In this document: piece after piece, positions 1 through 7,356 of the stretch | Layout of the letters: every line of letters starts with the position of its first letter | Numbering within the stretch: the stretch's first letter is position 1 | Assembly (NCBI GenBank): GCA_937127205.1 | Contig: CAKZLS010000342.1 | Location: 1-12,777 of the forward strand | Origin: an uncultured Rhodospirillales bacterium | GTDB lineage: Bacteria > Pseudomonadota > Alphaproteobacteria > Rhodospirillales > Defluviicoccaceae | DNA length: 12,777 nt | Direction: 5' to 3' | The notes under the pieces: generated by a model | What the model was told of the DNA's origin: nothing | Seen by the model: the letters and a program-made list of their open reading frames with translations, nothing else | Database searches by the model: none | Translations under genes and position numbers: made by a program

Positions 1-1
1 G

Positions 2-205
2 CTCAATCCGGCGACGGCGGCTCCCTTGCCCCCGCATATCCGACAGCGGCATTACGCCGGCAGCGCCGATCGCGTCGTTCCGCCGCATCTCATGGCACCC
101 GCCGCATCGCGTCTCGGCGCCGACCTGATCATCGTCGAGGACCACGATCACACCTGCTGCTGGGAGCGGTCGTGGCCCGACATCCTTCGGGACCTCAAGC
201 GGTAA
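2..205 (+). CDS. Possible 3' end of an unrecognised gene, truncated by the window edge
   Basis: This frame is open from the first bases of the window to a TAA at 203-205, giving 67 residues with no start visible. Most codons end in G or C, as expected for a gene in GC-rich DNA. The last part reads like folded protein (SRLGADLIIVEDHDH, then a CCWERSW stretch and a charged DILRDLKR end). The 'LGADLII' pattern faintly recalls alpha/beta proteins such as the UspA fold, but this is too little to assign a family. The frame ends 15 bases before the stop of the convergent autotransporter gene, a sensible gene boundary. Another frame is also open here because the DNA is GC-rich, so the call is uncertain. 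Confidence 0.45.
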   Translation, partial: LNPATAAPLPPHIRQRHYAGSADRVVPPHLMAPAASRLGADLIIVEDHDHTCCWERSWPDILRDLKR

Positions 206-220
206 ACGAGGTCCGCAGCG

Positions 221-1495
221 TTACCACGATACGTAGAAGCCGCCGGTGCCGCCGAAGCTCTGGTAATGGGAGTTGCCGGCGATGGCCGTGAAGGTGGCGA
301 ACGGCTGAACCGGTCCCGGCAGAACGGCGGTAACGCTTGCGCCAAATGTAGCCCAATTCCGATCCGGATCTTCCGTTTCGAACTTTACCTGATCGATGCC
401 GGATACACCCTGGATCAGCCGGGCATCGATCGTCTCGGCGTCATTGGCGTACTCATGCACCCAGGCCCCGAATAACCGCGGAACGATCGCCCCGAATGAT
501 GTGGGAAAGGCGTAGCTGGCGCTCGCGCCGAGGCTCGACTGCACGGATGTCTGATTGTAGCTGTCATACTCGAGCTGCAACCCCGTGCTGCCGCCTTCGG
601 AGTAATGCTCCACTTCATAGTGGACGACACTCAACCCGACACGCGGCCCGACGGAAAAGTTGCCAATGGGAAAGTCGTAGCCGGTACTCAGATTTGCGAG
701 AAACTGATTGGAGTCGACGTCGCCAGAGGCCCGGCCCCGAGCCATGACCTGGCCGTTGTTGCTTCCGACGCCGAAGGCCTCGCGGTTGTTCGATTTGTTG
801 ACCCGCGTATAACCGAGCACCAGATTCACGAAGCTATTGTCGATGGGCCGAAAGCCCGCGTAAACGCGTGGTCCGTAGGCATTGGCGTTGAAGTTGCCTC
901 CGTCATCGTAGTCGCCTGCCCAGTGAAAATAGTTGAAGGCCAGACCCACGACGAAGGGATAGTCGGCGCGGTATTCGATACCGGCGGTGACCGTGGGAAT
1001 GGTTGAGTCGTAGCCGTCCTCGAAATCGTTGTTGCTATGTTTGAGGGAAAAGGCACCGGCCGAAAGAAACGCCGCGTAGCCGCCGCCGAGACCAGCCTCG
1101 AGGGAATCGGCGCTGCCGCCGCGTCCGCTTTCGGCCTCCTCTTTGATCAATCTCTTTTGGATTTCCTCCTGGCTCACCTGCGCGATCGAAAACGCGCCGC
1201 CGCCGGAAACGTTGGCGTCGGTGCTGCCGCCAATGCCGCCGTTGACGCATGCTTGGCCAAGATCCGAACTGGTATCCAGATCGGGAGAATTGCAGTTGTC
1301 TGTGACGACGGCCGAGTTCGCCTCGTCAAAGGTCTGCGCCCAAACGTCCGAGGGCTCGGCTGCTGATGCCAAGCCAACGATCAAAACCGCGATTCCGCCC
1401 TGGAGAAAGCGCGAACGCCGTGTGTTGAGCGAGCGCGCCGGCGCCGGCCGCTTCATTTCGCTCAAATGGTGGTATGCACGTCCCGAATTCCACAT
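221..1495 (-). CDS. Autotransporter-type outer membrane beta-barrel protein with a short passenger
   Basis: This 424-residue protein is probably exported by Sec and inserted in the outer membrane. The open frame extends to a GTG at 1525, but the ATG at 1495 is preferred because GGAGGGG lies directly upstream. The first 53 residues are a long basic N-region (RRSRF), a hydrophobic core (GGIAVLIVGLASAA) and a likely cleavage site after VWA. Residues 54-135 are a short glycine- and serine-rich passenger with two cysteines (NCN, ACV) and a charged helix (EEIQKRLIKEE). From about residue 140 to the end there are alternating amphipathic strands rich in Tyr, Gly and Phe, as in autotransporter beta-domains. 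The chain ends in GGFYVSW, and a C-terminal aromatic residue is the usual signal for the BAM assembly machinery. No protease or adhesin motif is seen, so the role of the passenger is unknown. A simpler porin-like barrel is the main alternative. Confidence 0.85.
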   Translation of the reverse strand: MWNSGRAYHHLSEMKRPAPARSLNTRRSRFLQGGIAVLIVGLASAAEPSDVWAQTFDEANSAVVTDNCNSPDLDTSSDLGQACVNGGIGGSTDANVSGGGAFSIAQVSQEEIQKRLIKEEAESGRGGSADSLEAGLGGGYAAFLSAGAFSLKHSNNDFEDGYDSTIPTVTAGIEYRADYPFVVGLAFNYFHWAGDYDDGGNFNANAYGPRVYAGFRPIDNSFVNLVLGYTRVNKSNNREAFGVGSNNGQVMARGRASGDVDSNQFLANLSTGYDFPIGNFSVGPRVGLSVVHYEVEHYSEGGSTGLQLEYDSYNQTSVQSSLGASASYAFPTSFGAIVPRLFGAWVHEYANDAETIDARLIQGVSGIDQVKFETEDPDRNWATFGASVTAVLPGPVQPFATFTAIAGNSHYQSFGGTGGFYVSW

Positions 1496-1868
1496 GGTCC
1501 CCTCCCTACTCAAAGCAAGCTCCACCGCCTTTAATCTATTTTTTGTTCGGCGCGAGTAACAAGCGAAAATGATAGTAAGTCGAATCCGTCTTTTGGAATA
1601 CTTAATTGAAAAATACTGTCTTTAGTCGAGATTGTGTTGTAAATAAAGCACAATCGGGAAAGCGATACATTTGTCCTTTTGGTAGCAACGATACGTATGG
1701 AGTAATCTACTCCAGGTTAAACAAATTTCTGCCGAATTGCTGTAAGTCGTCGGTCAGTAATTACCGGCCATGCACTTTATCTGATCGTAATTTTGCCCCA
1801 TAATGGACGCGGTGAGGGCGGATCTGGACGGTTGAAGACCGAAGCGTAACACGCTGAATGCATCCCAG
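1496..1868. other. AT-rich intergenic region between divergent genes
   Basis: This spacer separates the minus-strand autotransporter gene from the plus-strand TIR/WD40 gene, so it should carry both promoters. It is much more AT-rich than the flanking genes from about 1530 to 1800. It holds a 26-bp dyad at 1630-1655 (listed separately). A 65-codon open frame at 1606-1803 has no ribosome binding site and an unprotein-like composition, so I do not call it a gene. I could not place -35 and -10 boxes with confidence. Confidence 0.6.
1630..1655. promoter_or_regulatory. Inverted repeat, possible operator
   Basis: GATTGTG (1630-1636) and CACAATC (1649-1655) are perfect 7-base inverted repeats around a 12-base AT-rich centre. 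The dyad lies in the spacer between two divergently transcribed genes, about 135 bases upstream of the autotransporter start and about 215 bases upstream of the TIR/WD40 start. The size and symmetry suit a dimeric transcription factor. No specific regulator can be named. A chance palindrome in AT-rich DNA is possible. Confidence 0.35.
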
Positions 1869-4800
1869 TTGGGAGCGAGCACTTTGTCACAACAGTCACC
1901 CATACGCCTCGGAGAGGATTTGGCACGAACTGCCAGCAGCCTGACAGAGCCGACTGCGTCGGACCTGGACGGCTCGACGACACCCTCCTCGGTCACACCC
2001 GGCCCGCCAAGCGCGCGGTCCTACCTGTACAAAGCCTTTATCTCATACAGTCACGCCGCCGATAGCCAGCTTTCGCGATCATTGCAGAACGGTTTGCACA
2101 GGTTTGCCAAACCTTGGTACCGCCGCCGCGCGGTCCGGGTTTTTCGGGACGAAACGAACCTGAACGTCAACCCGAGGCTGTGGTCCACCATCAGGGAGGC
2201 GTTGGAGAACGCCGAGTACTTCGTGTACCTGGCCTCTCCCCAGGCTGCGGCATCCCCTTGGGTGCAGCGTGAGATCGGATTTTGGATCAAAAACCGCCCC
2301 AAGGAGAATTTCCTCATCGTCCTTACCGAGGGAGAACTGGTCTGGGACGGTGCTGCCAATGATTTCAATTGGGAGCAAACCACGGCCCTTCCGCACGTCG
2401 CCCACCATGTTTTCGAAGAGGAGCCCCTTCACCTCGACTTGCGATGGGCGCAGGACGAAGACCAACTTTCGCTCAGGCACCTGCAATTCCGCGGCGCCAT
2501 CGCCGATCTTTCATCGGCCTTGCGAGGCGAACCCAAGGATAACCTGATCGGAGAAGACGTTCGTCTCCATCGACGCGCCATGCGCGCTGCCTGGTCGGCG
2601 GCGGCGGCGCTGCTGGTGCTGTTGGTGGTCGCGTCCGCCGCGGCGGTGTACGCGACCCACCAGGAGGCGATTGCCAAACGCCAGCGTGAGATCGCCGTGG
2701 CGCGACGGATGGCGGCGGAGGCGGAATTGCTTGCCGAGCGGGGCCAAAGCGACACGTCGATCGAACGCGCGGCGGCGCTCGCGGTGGAGTCTTGGAAGCT
2801 GCTTCCGAACGCGGACGCATCGAAGCTCGCCAACAAACTGCTGAATATGCTGCCGACCCATCGGATCGAACACCAAGATGAAGTGTGGGGCGTCGCCTTC
2901 AGTCCCGACGGCGGGCGCATCGCGACGGCAAGCAGTGACCGGTTCGCGCGGCTCGTCGATGCCGAGAGCGGCCGCAACGTGGTGCCGCCGATCCCGCACG
3001 GAGGGGTCGTCGGAACCGTTGCGATTAGTCCAGACGGCAAACTGCTCGCCACCGGAAGCGAGGACGGGTTGGCACGACTGATCGATATGCAGACCGGCAG
3101 AACACTGGCCGACGTGAAGCATGCTGGCGAGGTTTTCAGCGTGGCGTTCAGTCCGGACGGGCGTTGGCTGGCCACGGCGAGCGACGACGCGACCGTGCGG
3201 CTGACCGATGTCGCGTCCGGGCGGCCGATGCATTCCGTCCGCCACGATAGCGCCGTCTGGCGTCTGGCTTACAGCCCGAATGGTGACTGGCTCGCGACCG
3301 GAAGCCGCAGTGGTCAGGTGCGGCTGATCGATACCGCAGACATGACCGTACGGCACACCATACCGCATGACGGGGCGATCAAGAGCATGGCGTTTGGAAG
3401 CGACGGCCGATGGCTTGCGACCGGCAGTCGGGACGGCGAGGTGCGGCTGATCGATACCGCGACAGGGAAGGTCGCCCGTTCGTACGGTGGCGTGGACGAG
3501 GAAGATCAGGTTTGGGCCGTCGCCTACAGCCCCGATGGGCGATGGCTCGCCGCCGGCACCATGTACAATCTGATCCGACTGATCGACACGCGCACGTTTA
3601 CCGTGGCGCGCACGCTCGGAACCGCCCGGATCGATCGGGCCAATCCGATCCTTGATTTGTCCTTCAACCCCGACAGCCGTTCGCTTGCCGTCGCCGGCTG
3701 GGACAAGACGGTCCGGGTATTCGACCTCGCTACCGGCAATCCCACCATCCGGCTCCTTCATGCGGAGAGAGTGCGAAAGGTGCTCTTCAGTCCCAGCGGA
3801 CGGCGGCTGGTCACGGCAAGTAAGGACGGCACGGTGCAGGTGGTCGACTTCGAAGCCGGTCAGGGGGAAACGAGGTTCAAGTCGGCGGACTCCGTCGAGG
3901 CGGTCGCGTTCAGCCCCGATGGCCGCTGGTTGGTGACGGCGGGAGGCGACGCCCATGCCCGTCTGATCGACGCGACGACCCGCAGGCAGGTCGCAAGCTT
4001 CCAACACGGCGGGCCGGTTTCCCGCGTCGGCTTCAGTGCCAACGCTCGGTGGTTTGCCACGGCAAGCGATGACGGTCTGGTCCGGCTGATTGACGTGGAT
4101 GCGCAACGGCAAGTCGCCGCGATTCCGTTGGGCGGGCCCGTGGAAAAACTGTTCTTCAGTGGAACCACGCCTCAGGTGTTCGGCGCCAGCACGAACCGAT
4201 CGGTGCGGCTGATCGACCCCAAGAGCGGCGAGATCGCTCTGACCGTCACCCATGCCAGCCCATTGTCGACCGTCAAACTCAGCCGAGACGGCCGGTGGCT
4301 CGGCACGGGAACCGAGGACGGCGAGGTTCGGTTGATCAAGACCGCCACGGGCGCAGAGGTCTTTCGTGACACGCGCCGTGGCAAGGTTCATGATCTTACG
4401 TTCAGCGACGATGGGCACCTTATGGCCACTGCCGGCGAGGAGGGGATCGCCCGGATCGTCGATACCCGCGCGGGCGCCCAACGTCACCGCATCCGTCATC
4501 AAGGGCCGGTCCAGTCCGTCACCTTCAGCCCCGACGGAGGCCTGTTGGCGACCGGTAGCGACGATGGATTTGTCCGCGTGTTTGAAACCGGGAGCGGCGA
4601 CGAACGCTGGCGGCTCGAGCATGCGGGGCCCGTATGGTTCACGAAATTCAGCCATGACGGTGAACTGGTGGCAACGGCGAGCGAAGACACGAAGGCACGA
4701 CTGGTTTCGGTTGCGACGGGGCGGGAACGAGCGCGCGTCGATCACGGTGGCGTCGTATGGGGGGCCATTTTCAGCGAGGACGACCGGTTTCTCGCCACCT

Positions 4801-5108
4801 GGAGCGCCGACAATACCGCCCGCGTGGTCGACGTGCGGAGCGGCGCGGAAGTCTTGCGAATTGCGCATGATGCGCCGGTCAACACGCTGGCCTTTCATCC
4901 GACCATGCCGCTTCTGGTGACCGGGAGCGAAGACAAGACGGCGATGCTCGTGTGGGCGGATCCCCAGCGTGCGTTCGACCTGTTATGCGAACGCGCTGGC
5001 CGCAATCTGAGCCTCGCCGAGTGGGCCGATATAGGCGTGGCCGGTGACTCCTGGCGGCCCACATGCGCCAACTGGCGGCGACCCGACACCGCTGACGACC
5101 CCGGCTAA
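1869..5108 (+). CDS. Membrane-anchored TIR-domain protein with 17 WD40-like repeats
   Basis: The longest frame has 1079 residues; numbering here starts at TTG 1869. A better start may be TTG 1884, because GGGAG lies 8 bases before it; no ATG is available early in the frame. Residues 54-190 form a TIR domain: it opens with YKAFISYSHAADS and carries VFRDE, an ALENAEYFVYLAS strand and SPWVQREIGFW. W131 and E135 occupy the place of the S-x-W-x-x-E motif, whose Glu is the catalytic residue in NAD-cleaving TIR enzymes. Residues 241-262 are a hydrophobic helix (AAAALLVLLVVASAAAV). A charged helical linker follows to about 330, containing AALAVESWKLLPNA. Residues 335-1037 hold 17 repeats of about 41 residues with the pattern FSPDGRWLATxSxDGxxRLID. 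The last 40 residues (CERAGRNLSLAEW...TCANW) match the C-terminal tail common in bacterial WD40 signalling proteins. Known relatives are membrane sensors or suspected immunity proteins; NADase activity here is inference. The gene stands alone and converges with the LysR gene. Confidence 0.9.
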   Translation: MGASTLSQQSPIRLGEDLARTASSLTEPTASDLDGSTTPSSVTPGPPSARSYLYKAFISYSHAADSQLSRSLQNGLHRFAKPWYRRRAVRVFRDETNLNVNPRLWSTIREALENAEYFVYLASPQAAASPWVQREIGFWIKNRPKENFLIVLTEGELVWDGAANDFNWEQTTALPHVAHHVFEEEPLHLDLRWAQDEDQLSLRHLQFRGAIADLSSALRGEPKDNLIGEDVRLHRRAMRAAWSAAAALLVLLVVASAAAVYATHQEAIAKRQREIAVARRMAAEAELLAERGQSDTSIERAAALAVESWKLLPNADASKLANKLLNMLPTHRIEHQDEVWGVAFSPDGGRIATASSDRFARLVDAESGRNVVPPIPHGGVVGTVAISPDGKLLATGSEDGLARLIDMQTGRTLADVKHAGEVFSVAFSPDGRWLATASDDATVRLTDVASGRPMHSVRHDSAVWRLAYSPNGDWLATGSRSGQVRLIDTADMTVRHTIPHDGAIKSMAFGSDGRWLATGSRDGEVRLIDTATGKVARSYGGVDEEDQVWAVAYSPDGRWLAAGTMYNLIRLIDTRTFTVARTLGTARIDRANPILDLSFNPDSRSLAVAGWDKTVRVFDLATGNPTIRLLHAERVRKVLFSPSGRRLVTASKDGTVQVVDFEAGQGETRFKSADSVEAVAFSPDGRWLVTAGGDAHARLIDATTRRQVASFQHGGPVSRVGFSANARWFATASDDGLVRLIDVDAQRQVAAIPLGGPVEKLFFSGTTPQVFGASTNRSVRLIDPKSGEIALTVTHASPLSTVKLSRDGRWLGTGTEDGEVRLIKTATGAEVFRDTRRGKVHDLTFSDDGHLMATAGEEGIARIVDTRAGAQRHRIRHQGPVQSVTFSPDGGLLATGSDDGFVRVFETGSGDERWRLEHAGPVWFTKFSHDGELVATASEDTKARLVSVATGRERARVDHGGVVWGAIFSEDDRFLATWSADNTARVVDVRSGAEVLRIAHDAPVNTLAFHPTMPLLVTGSEDKTAMLVWADPQRAFDLLCERAGRNLSLAEWADIGVAGDSWRPTCANWRRPDTADDPG
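2871..4979 (+). repeat. Tandem WD40-type repeat array, 17 units of about 123 bases
   Basis: By reading the translation I count 17 consecutive units, most of 40-42 residues, covering roughly residues 335-1037 of the TIR/WD40 protein. The best conserved units carry FSPDGRWLATASDD and VRLIDTATG. The Trp of the classical WD dipeptide is mostly replaced: the usual ending is L-I-D or V-V-D rather than L-W-D. Neighbouring units also share DNA words, for example CGGCTGATCGATACCGC occurs at about 3321 and again 123 bases later. Seventeen blades do not divide evenly into 7-bladed propellers; two propellers of 8 and 9 blades, or two of 7 plus extra blades, are possible. Confidence 0.8.
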
Positions 5109-5137
5109 GATCTCCTCTGGAACCCAGAAGTGCGGCG

Positions 5138-6073
5138 TCAGCTTGGCCTCGAGTTTAGTCGACCATGTTTTTTTTCGGAGCGTTCGCGCGAAGGGATTTC
5201 TTGAACTGGATCTTTGTCCTGGGCGTTGCTTTCTCGTTGAGCAAGAAGGCGCAGACCCGCGAGGGATGTATCGATAACGTCGCTGTCGTGATCGGCCGGA
5301 AAAACGACGAACGCGGGACGTTGGAAAGCGGGTGCGTCTTCGTCGACGGATAATCGGCCGTCCTCCACGAAGGATCTCACGATGCGAGCCGGAAAATAGC
5401 CCGAACCACCGAATTCGAGGATGTTTCCAAGCGCCAGATTGCCTAAACCGACACGTATTGCGGGCGTATCAAGTTTCGGAAAGGCCATGCTGTGATTGGC
5501 TCGGAACTCGGCACCCCAATCGACGTACACGTAATCGGGCTCCCGAGTCGAAACAGGACCGGGTCGCGTCGACGCCAGCACGAGAGTGTCCTCCATGATC
5601 TGCTCGACCTGAAGACCCTTGCGGGCCTGTGGCGTGTACATAACTGCGATGTCAAGGATACCGTCCACGATCTGCCGCATTAATCCGTCCGGTTGACCGA
5701 CTTCCGCGCGCAGCGCGACATTGGGCGCCGTGGACCGCATCCATCCCATCCATTGCAGCAACAGGCGGTCCCACAGGCTGAACTGCGCCCCGATCGTCAG
5801 AAGGGCTTGATAGTCTTCCGGAAGCGCAACCTCCTGGCGCGCTTGTTGCCAAATCCGAACAAGCGCTGCCGCATGCCTATGGAAGTGCTGCCCGGCGGCC
5901 GTCAGCGAGGTGCCAGCCTTGCTGCGGGTGAACAGAGGGCGTCCGAGCAGGCTCTCCATTTCCTTCACACGCATGCTCACGGTGGATTGGGTGACGTTAA
6001 GCCGTTCCGCCGCGCGAATGAAGCTGCCTGCGTTTGTGATTTCCAGAAACGTGCGCGCCAATTCGATGTCCAT
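5138..6073 (-). CDS. LysR-family transcriptional regulator
   Basis: This is a 311-residue DNA-binding regulator, a normal length for the family. Residues 1-62 form the winged helix-turn-helix: MDIELARTFLEI, then AGSFIRAAERLNVTQSTVS and LLGRPLFTR, closely following the LysR consensus. Residues 85-280 form the effector-binding domain, with an early strand ALLTIGAQFSLWDRLLLQW and a DGLMRQIVDGILDIAVMY segment. The last 30 residues are charged and probably disordered. The frame stays open to a GTG at 6127, with in-frame ATGs at 6085 and 6073. I chose 6073 because the family homology starts exactly there, although no start has a convincing ribosome binding site. It is divergent from the gene at 6479, its possible target, across an AT-rich spacer with a 20-bp dyad. 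A damaged copy of its residues 236-273 lies at 12181-12302. The effector is unknown. Confidence 0.92.
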   Translation of the reverse strand: MDIELARTFLEITNAGSFIRAAERLNVTQSTVSMRVKEMESLLGRPLFTRSKAGTSLTAAGQHFHRHAAALVRIWQQARQEVALPEDYQALLTIGAQFSLWDRLLLQWMGWMRSTAPNVALRAEVGQPDGLMRQIVDGILDIAVMYTPQARKGLQVEQIMEDTLVLASTRPGPVSTREPDYVYVDWGAEFRANHSMAFPKLDTPAIRVGLGNLALGNILEFGGSGYFPARIVRSFVEDGRLSVDEDAPAFQRPAFVVFPADHDSDVIDTSLAGLRLLAQRESNAQDKDPVQEIPSRERSEKKHGRLNSRPS

Positions 6074-6478
6074 GGCTTTGTCCATAGGTTGAAGTCGCGC
6101 GACCCAGAGCTTTCGGCGGATATGCACGTCTTTCGGAGAGTATTCTCGACGGAACGGAGGTTGGCGTCTCCTGCCGCAGCGAACACAAAAAATTCGTATA
6201 TCCGATAATATACGTCAATAAAATTTGTTTTACAAATATATAATGGTGCGCGATAATTTCTTCATTAGGGATGCGAACGTCGATTTTGTGGCTATAGACG
6301 GAAGCGAGGCGGCACTCCCGGCCACGACGATGGCTGCGCTGAGATTTAGCGCGCCGTCCGAGCGGGATTAACTGCACGCACCTAAGGAAACTTTCACCGC
6401 AAGTGGTGTGGTTTCGAGTCGATGGAGAACGAGATGTTTAGCATGCGTGACCTGATCCCGTAGAGCCGGAGTAGAGAA
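6074..6478. other. Divergent intergenic region, LysR gene and hypothetical gene
   Basis: The stretch is AT-rich from about 6185 to 6270 and should hold the promoters of both flanking genes. It contains the dyad at 6195-6214 and a TATAAT at 6239-6244 on the plus strand, but no good -35 box lies 16-18 bases before that hexamer. A 13-codon open frame (6422-6463) begins ATGGAGAACGAG and ends 15 bases before the ATG at 6479. It could be a leader peptide but may be chance. Confidence 0.5.
6195..6214. promoter_or_regulatory. 20-bp dyad, candidate LysR operator
   Basis: CGTATAT (6195-6201) and ATATACG (6208-6214) are perfect inverted repeats around the 6-base centre CCGATA. The site lies in the spacer between the LysR gene and its divergent neighbour, 122 bases upstream of the LysR start. 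LysR-type regulators usually bind dyads of the T-N11-A class in exactly this position, repressing their own gene and controlling the divergent one. The positional fit is good; binding by this protein is inference. Confidence 0.45.
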
Positions 6479-6982
6479 ATGACGACCGGTCAGCGGGAGA
6501 TGGAGCATCCGTTTCTCGCCCTGCAGCGCGAATACGATCAATCGGACCAAAATCTGGAGGAAACAACGATGGTTTATATCCAAGGTTCCGTCCATGGCAT
6601 TGAATCCTGGTCTTGGGTACAGCAATATCTTGAATGGGAGGCTGAAAGCCTCCTCAATGTCATATTGAATGGATCCGACAGCAAGACCGTTTACGAGAGA
6701 GCGGTTGCGTTCACCGAACGCTGTGGCGATTACTTGCCAATCTTGAACGCCAAGCACCAGTCATCCAGTGATCAAGCATATCTTGACTTGACTGCAGGCC
6801 TGTATCGGGCCCTCGAGGCCAAGCTGACGCGGCATGAGTGTGGGTTTGCACGCCTAAGTCCGCAATGCATTCAAAGAGAAATCGAGCAATGGCGAGCGGG
6901 TGCGCAGACGATGGTCGGTACTCTGGAAGCCTATGCAGCGGGAGAAGAATCATCCTCGTTCCATCATTCAACCCGTCACTAA
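6479..6982 (+). CDS. Hypothetical protein, predicted soluble and helical
   Basis: I do not recognise this 167-residue protein. It has no signal peptide or membrane segment. Most of it looks helical, with segments such as WVQQYLEWEAESLLNVIL, AYLDLTAGLYRALEAKL and IQREIEQWRAGAQTMVGTL, and it ends in a polar Ser/His tail (SSSFHHSTRH). Two starts are plausible. ATG 6479 has GGAG 7 bases upstream. ATG 6569 has the stronger TGGAGGAA 6 bases upstream and would give a 137-residue protein beginning MVYIQGSVHG. I keep the longer form. The gene is divergent from the LysR gene, so it may be that regulator's target. It lies 374 bases before groES and is probably not part of that operon. Confidence 0.7.
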   Translation: MTTGQREMEHPFLALQREYDQSDQNLEETTMVYIQGSVHGIESWSWVQQYLEWEAESLLNVILNGSDSKTVYERAVAFTERCGDYLPILNAKHQSSSDQAYLDLTAGLYRALEAKLTRHECGFARLSPQCIQREIEQWRAGAQTMVGTLEAYAAGEESSSFHHSTRH

Positions 6983-7237
6983 GGGCTTGATGGTGACCGG
7001 TGGCCTATGGAGCTCAGTTATCGTCTTGAACTAGATAGGCAAAGATGCGTCTCGCCTAGGAGGATATTTCAGGCGCAGATGCACCTTCATTGTCATAGGG
7101 CAGAGACCTCTGCGGTTTAATTTCCATGACGCCACTTCGATGTTGGCGAGTGGCAAGGATTATGTCCGCTTCGCTAAAACATATTATATGTCAATCTGTT
7201 AGAGAATTCTCGCAAAGAAAAATATTCCTTGAAGTCC

Positions 7238-7265
7238 CTTGCGGTGAGAGGGTCTTGCGCATATC
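7238..7265 (+). promoter_or_regulatory. Candidate vegetative promoter of groESL
   Basis: CTTGCG (7238-7243) and CATATC (7260-7265) are separated by 16 bases and resemble the alphaproteobacterial housekeeping boxes CTTGAC and CTATAT. Transcription would begin near 7272, just before the CIRCE element, which fits repression by HrcA. A CTTGAA at 7228-7233 resembles a heat-shock sigma -35 box, but I see no matching -10 element for it. Confidence 0.35.
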
Positions 7266-7278
7266 TCTCCCACAAGAT

Positions 7279-7305
7279 TTAGCACTCACTCAGTGAGAGT
7301 GCTAA
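7279..7305. promoter_or_regulatory. CIRCE element (HrcA operator)
   Basis: TTAGCACTC (7279-7287) and GAGTGCTAA (7297-7305) are separated by exactly 9 bases, a perfect match to the CIRCE consensus. HrcA binds this dyad and represses chaperonin genes until heat shock titrates the GroEL needed for HrcA folding. It sits 51 bases before the groES start, the usual place. Confidence 0.97.
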
Positions 7306-7356
7306 CAGCGAATACAGGCATGATCAACCTTTGTCCATTCTAAAGGAGTTCAAAAG

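Larger units (their letters stand above)
6983..7356. other. Intergenic region upstream of groESL
   Basis: No gene is seen here. The right half carries the groESL control region (promoter candidate, CIRCE and ribosome binding site, listed separately). The left half has a short inverted repeat, TAGGC at about 7035 with GCCTA 13 bases later, that lacks a T-run and so is not a convincing terminator for the upstream gene. The segment 7175-7230 is AT-rich. Confidence 0.5.

Noticed and set aside
605..1006. A 133-codon plus-strand frame
   Set aside because: It is a shadow of the autotransporter gene, whose beta-strand pattern and signal peptide are clear.
1606..1803. A 65-codon plus-strand frame in the AT-rich spacer
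   Set aside because: It has no ribosome binding site, unusual composition and no recognisable feature, and it spans a dyad in a promoter-bearing spacer.
2511..4898. A 795-codon open frame on the minus strand
   Set aside because: It is antisense to the WD40 array. The repeated, GC-rich codons keep the opposite strand free of stops, and the translation is rich in Arg, Pro and Gly with no domain pattern.
6368..6757. A 129-codon minus-strand frame
   Set aside because: It is antisense to the start of the gene at 6479, which has better ribosome binding sites and composition.
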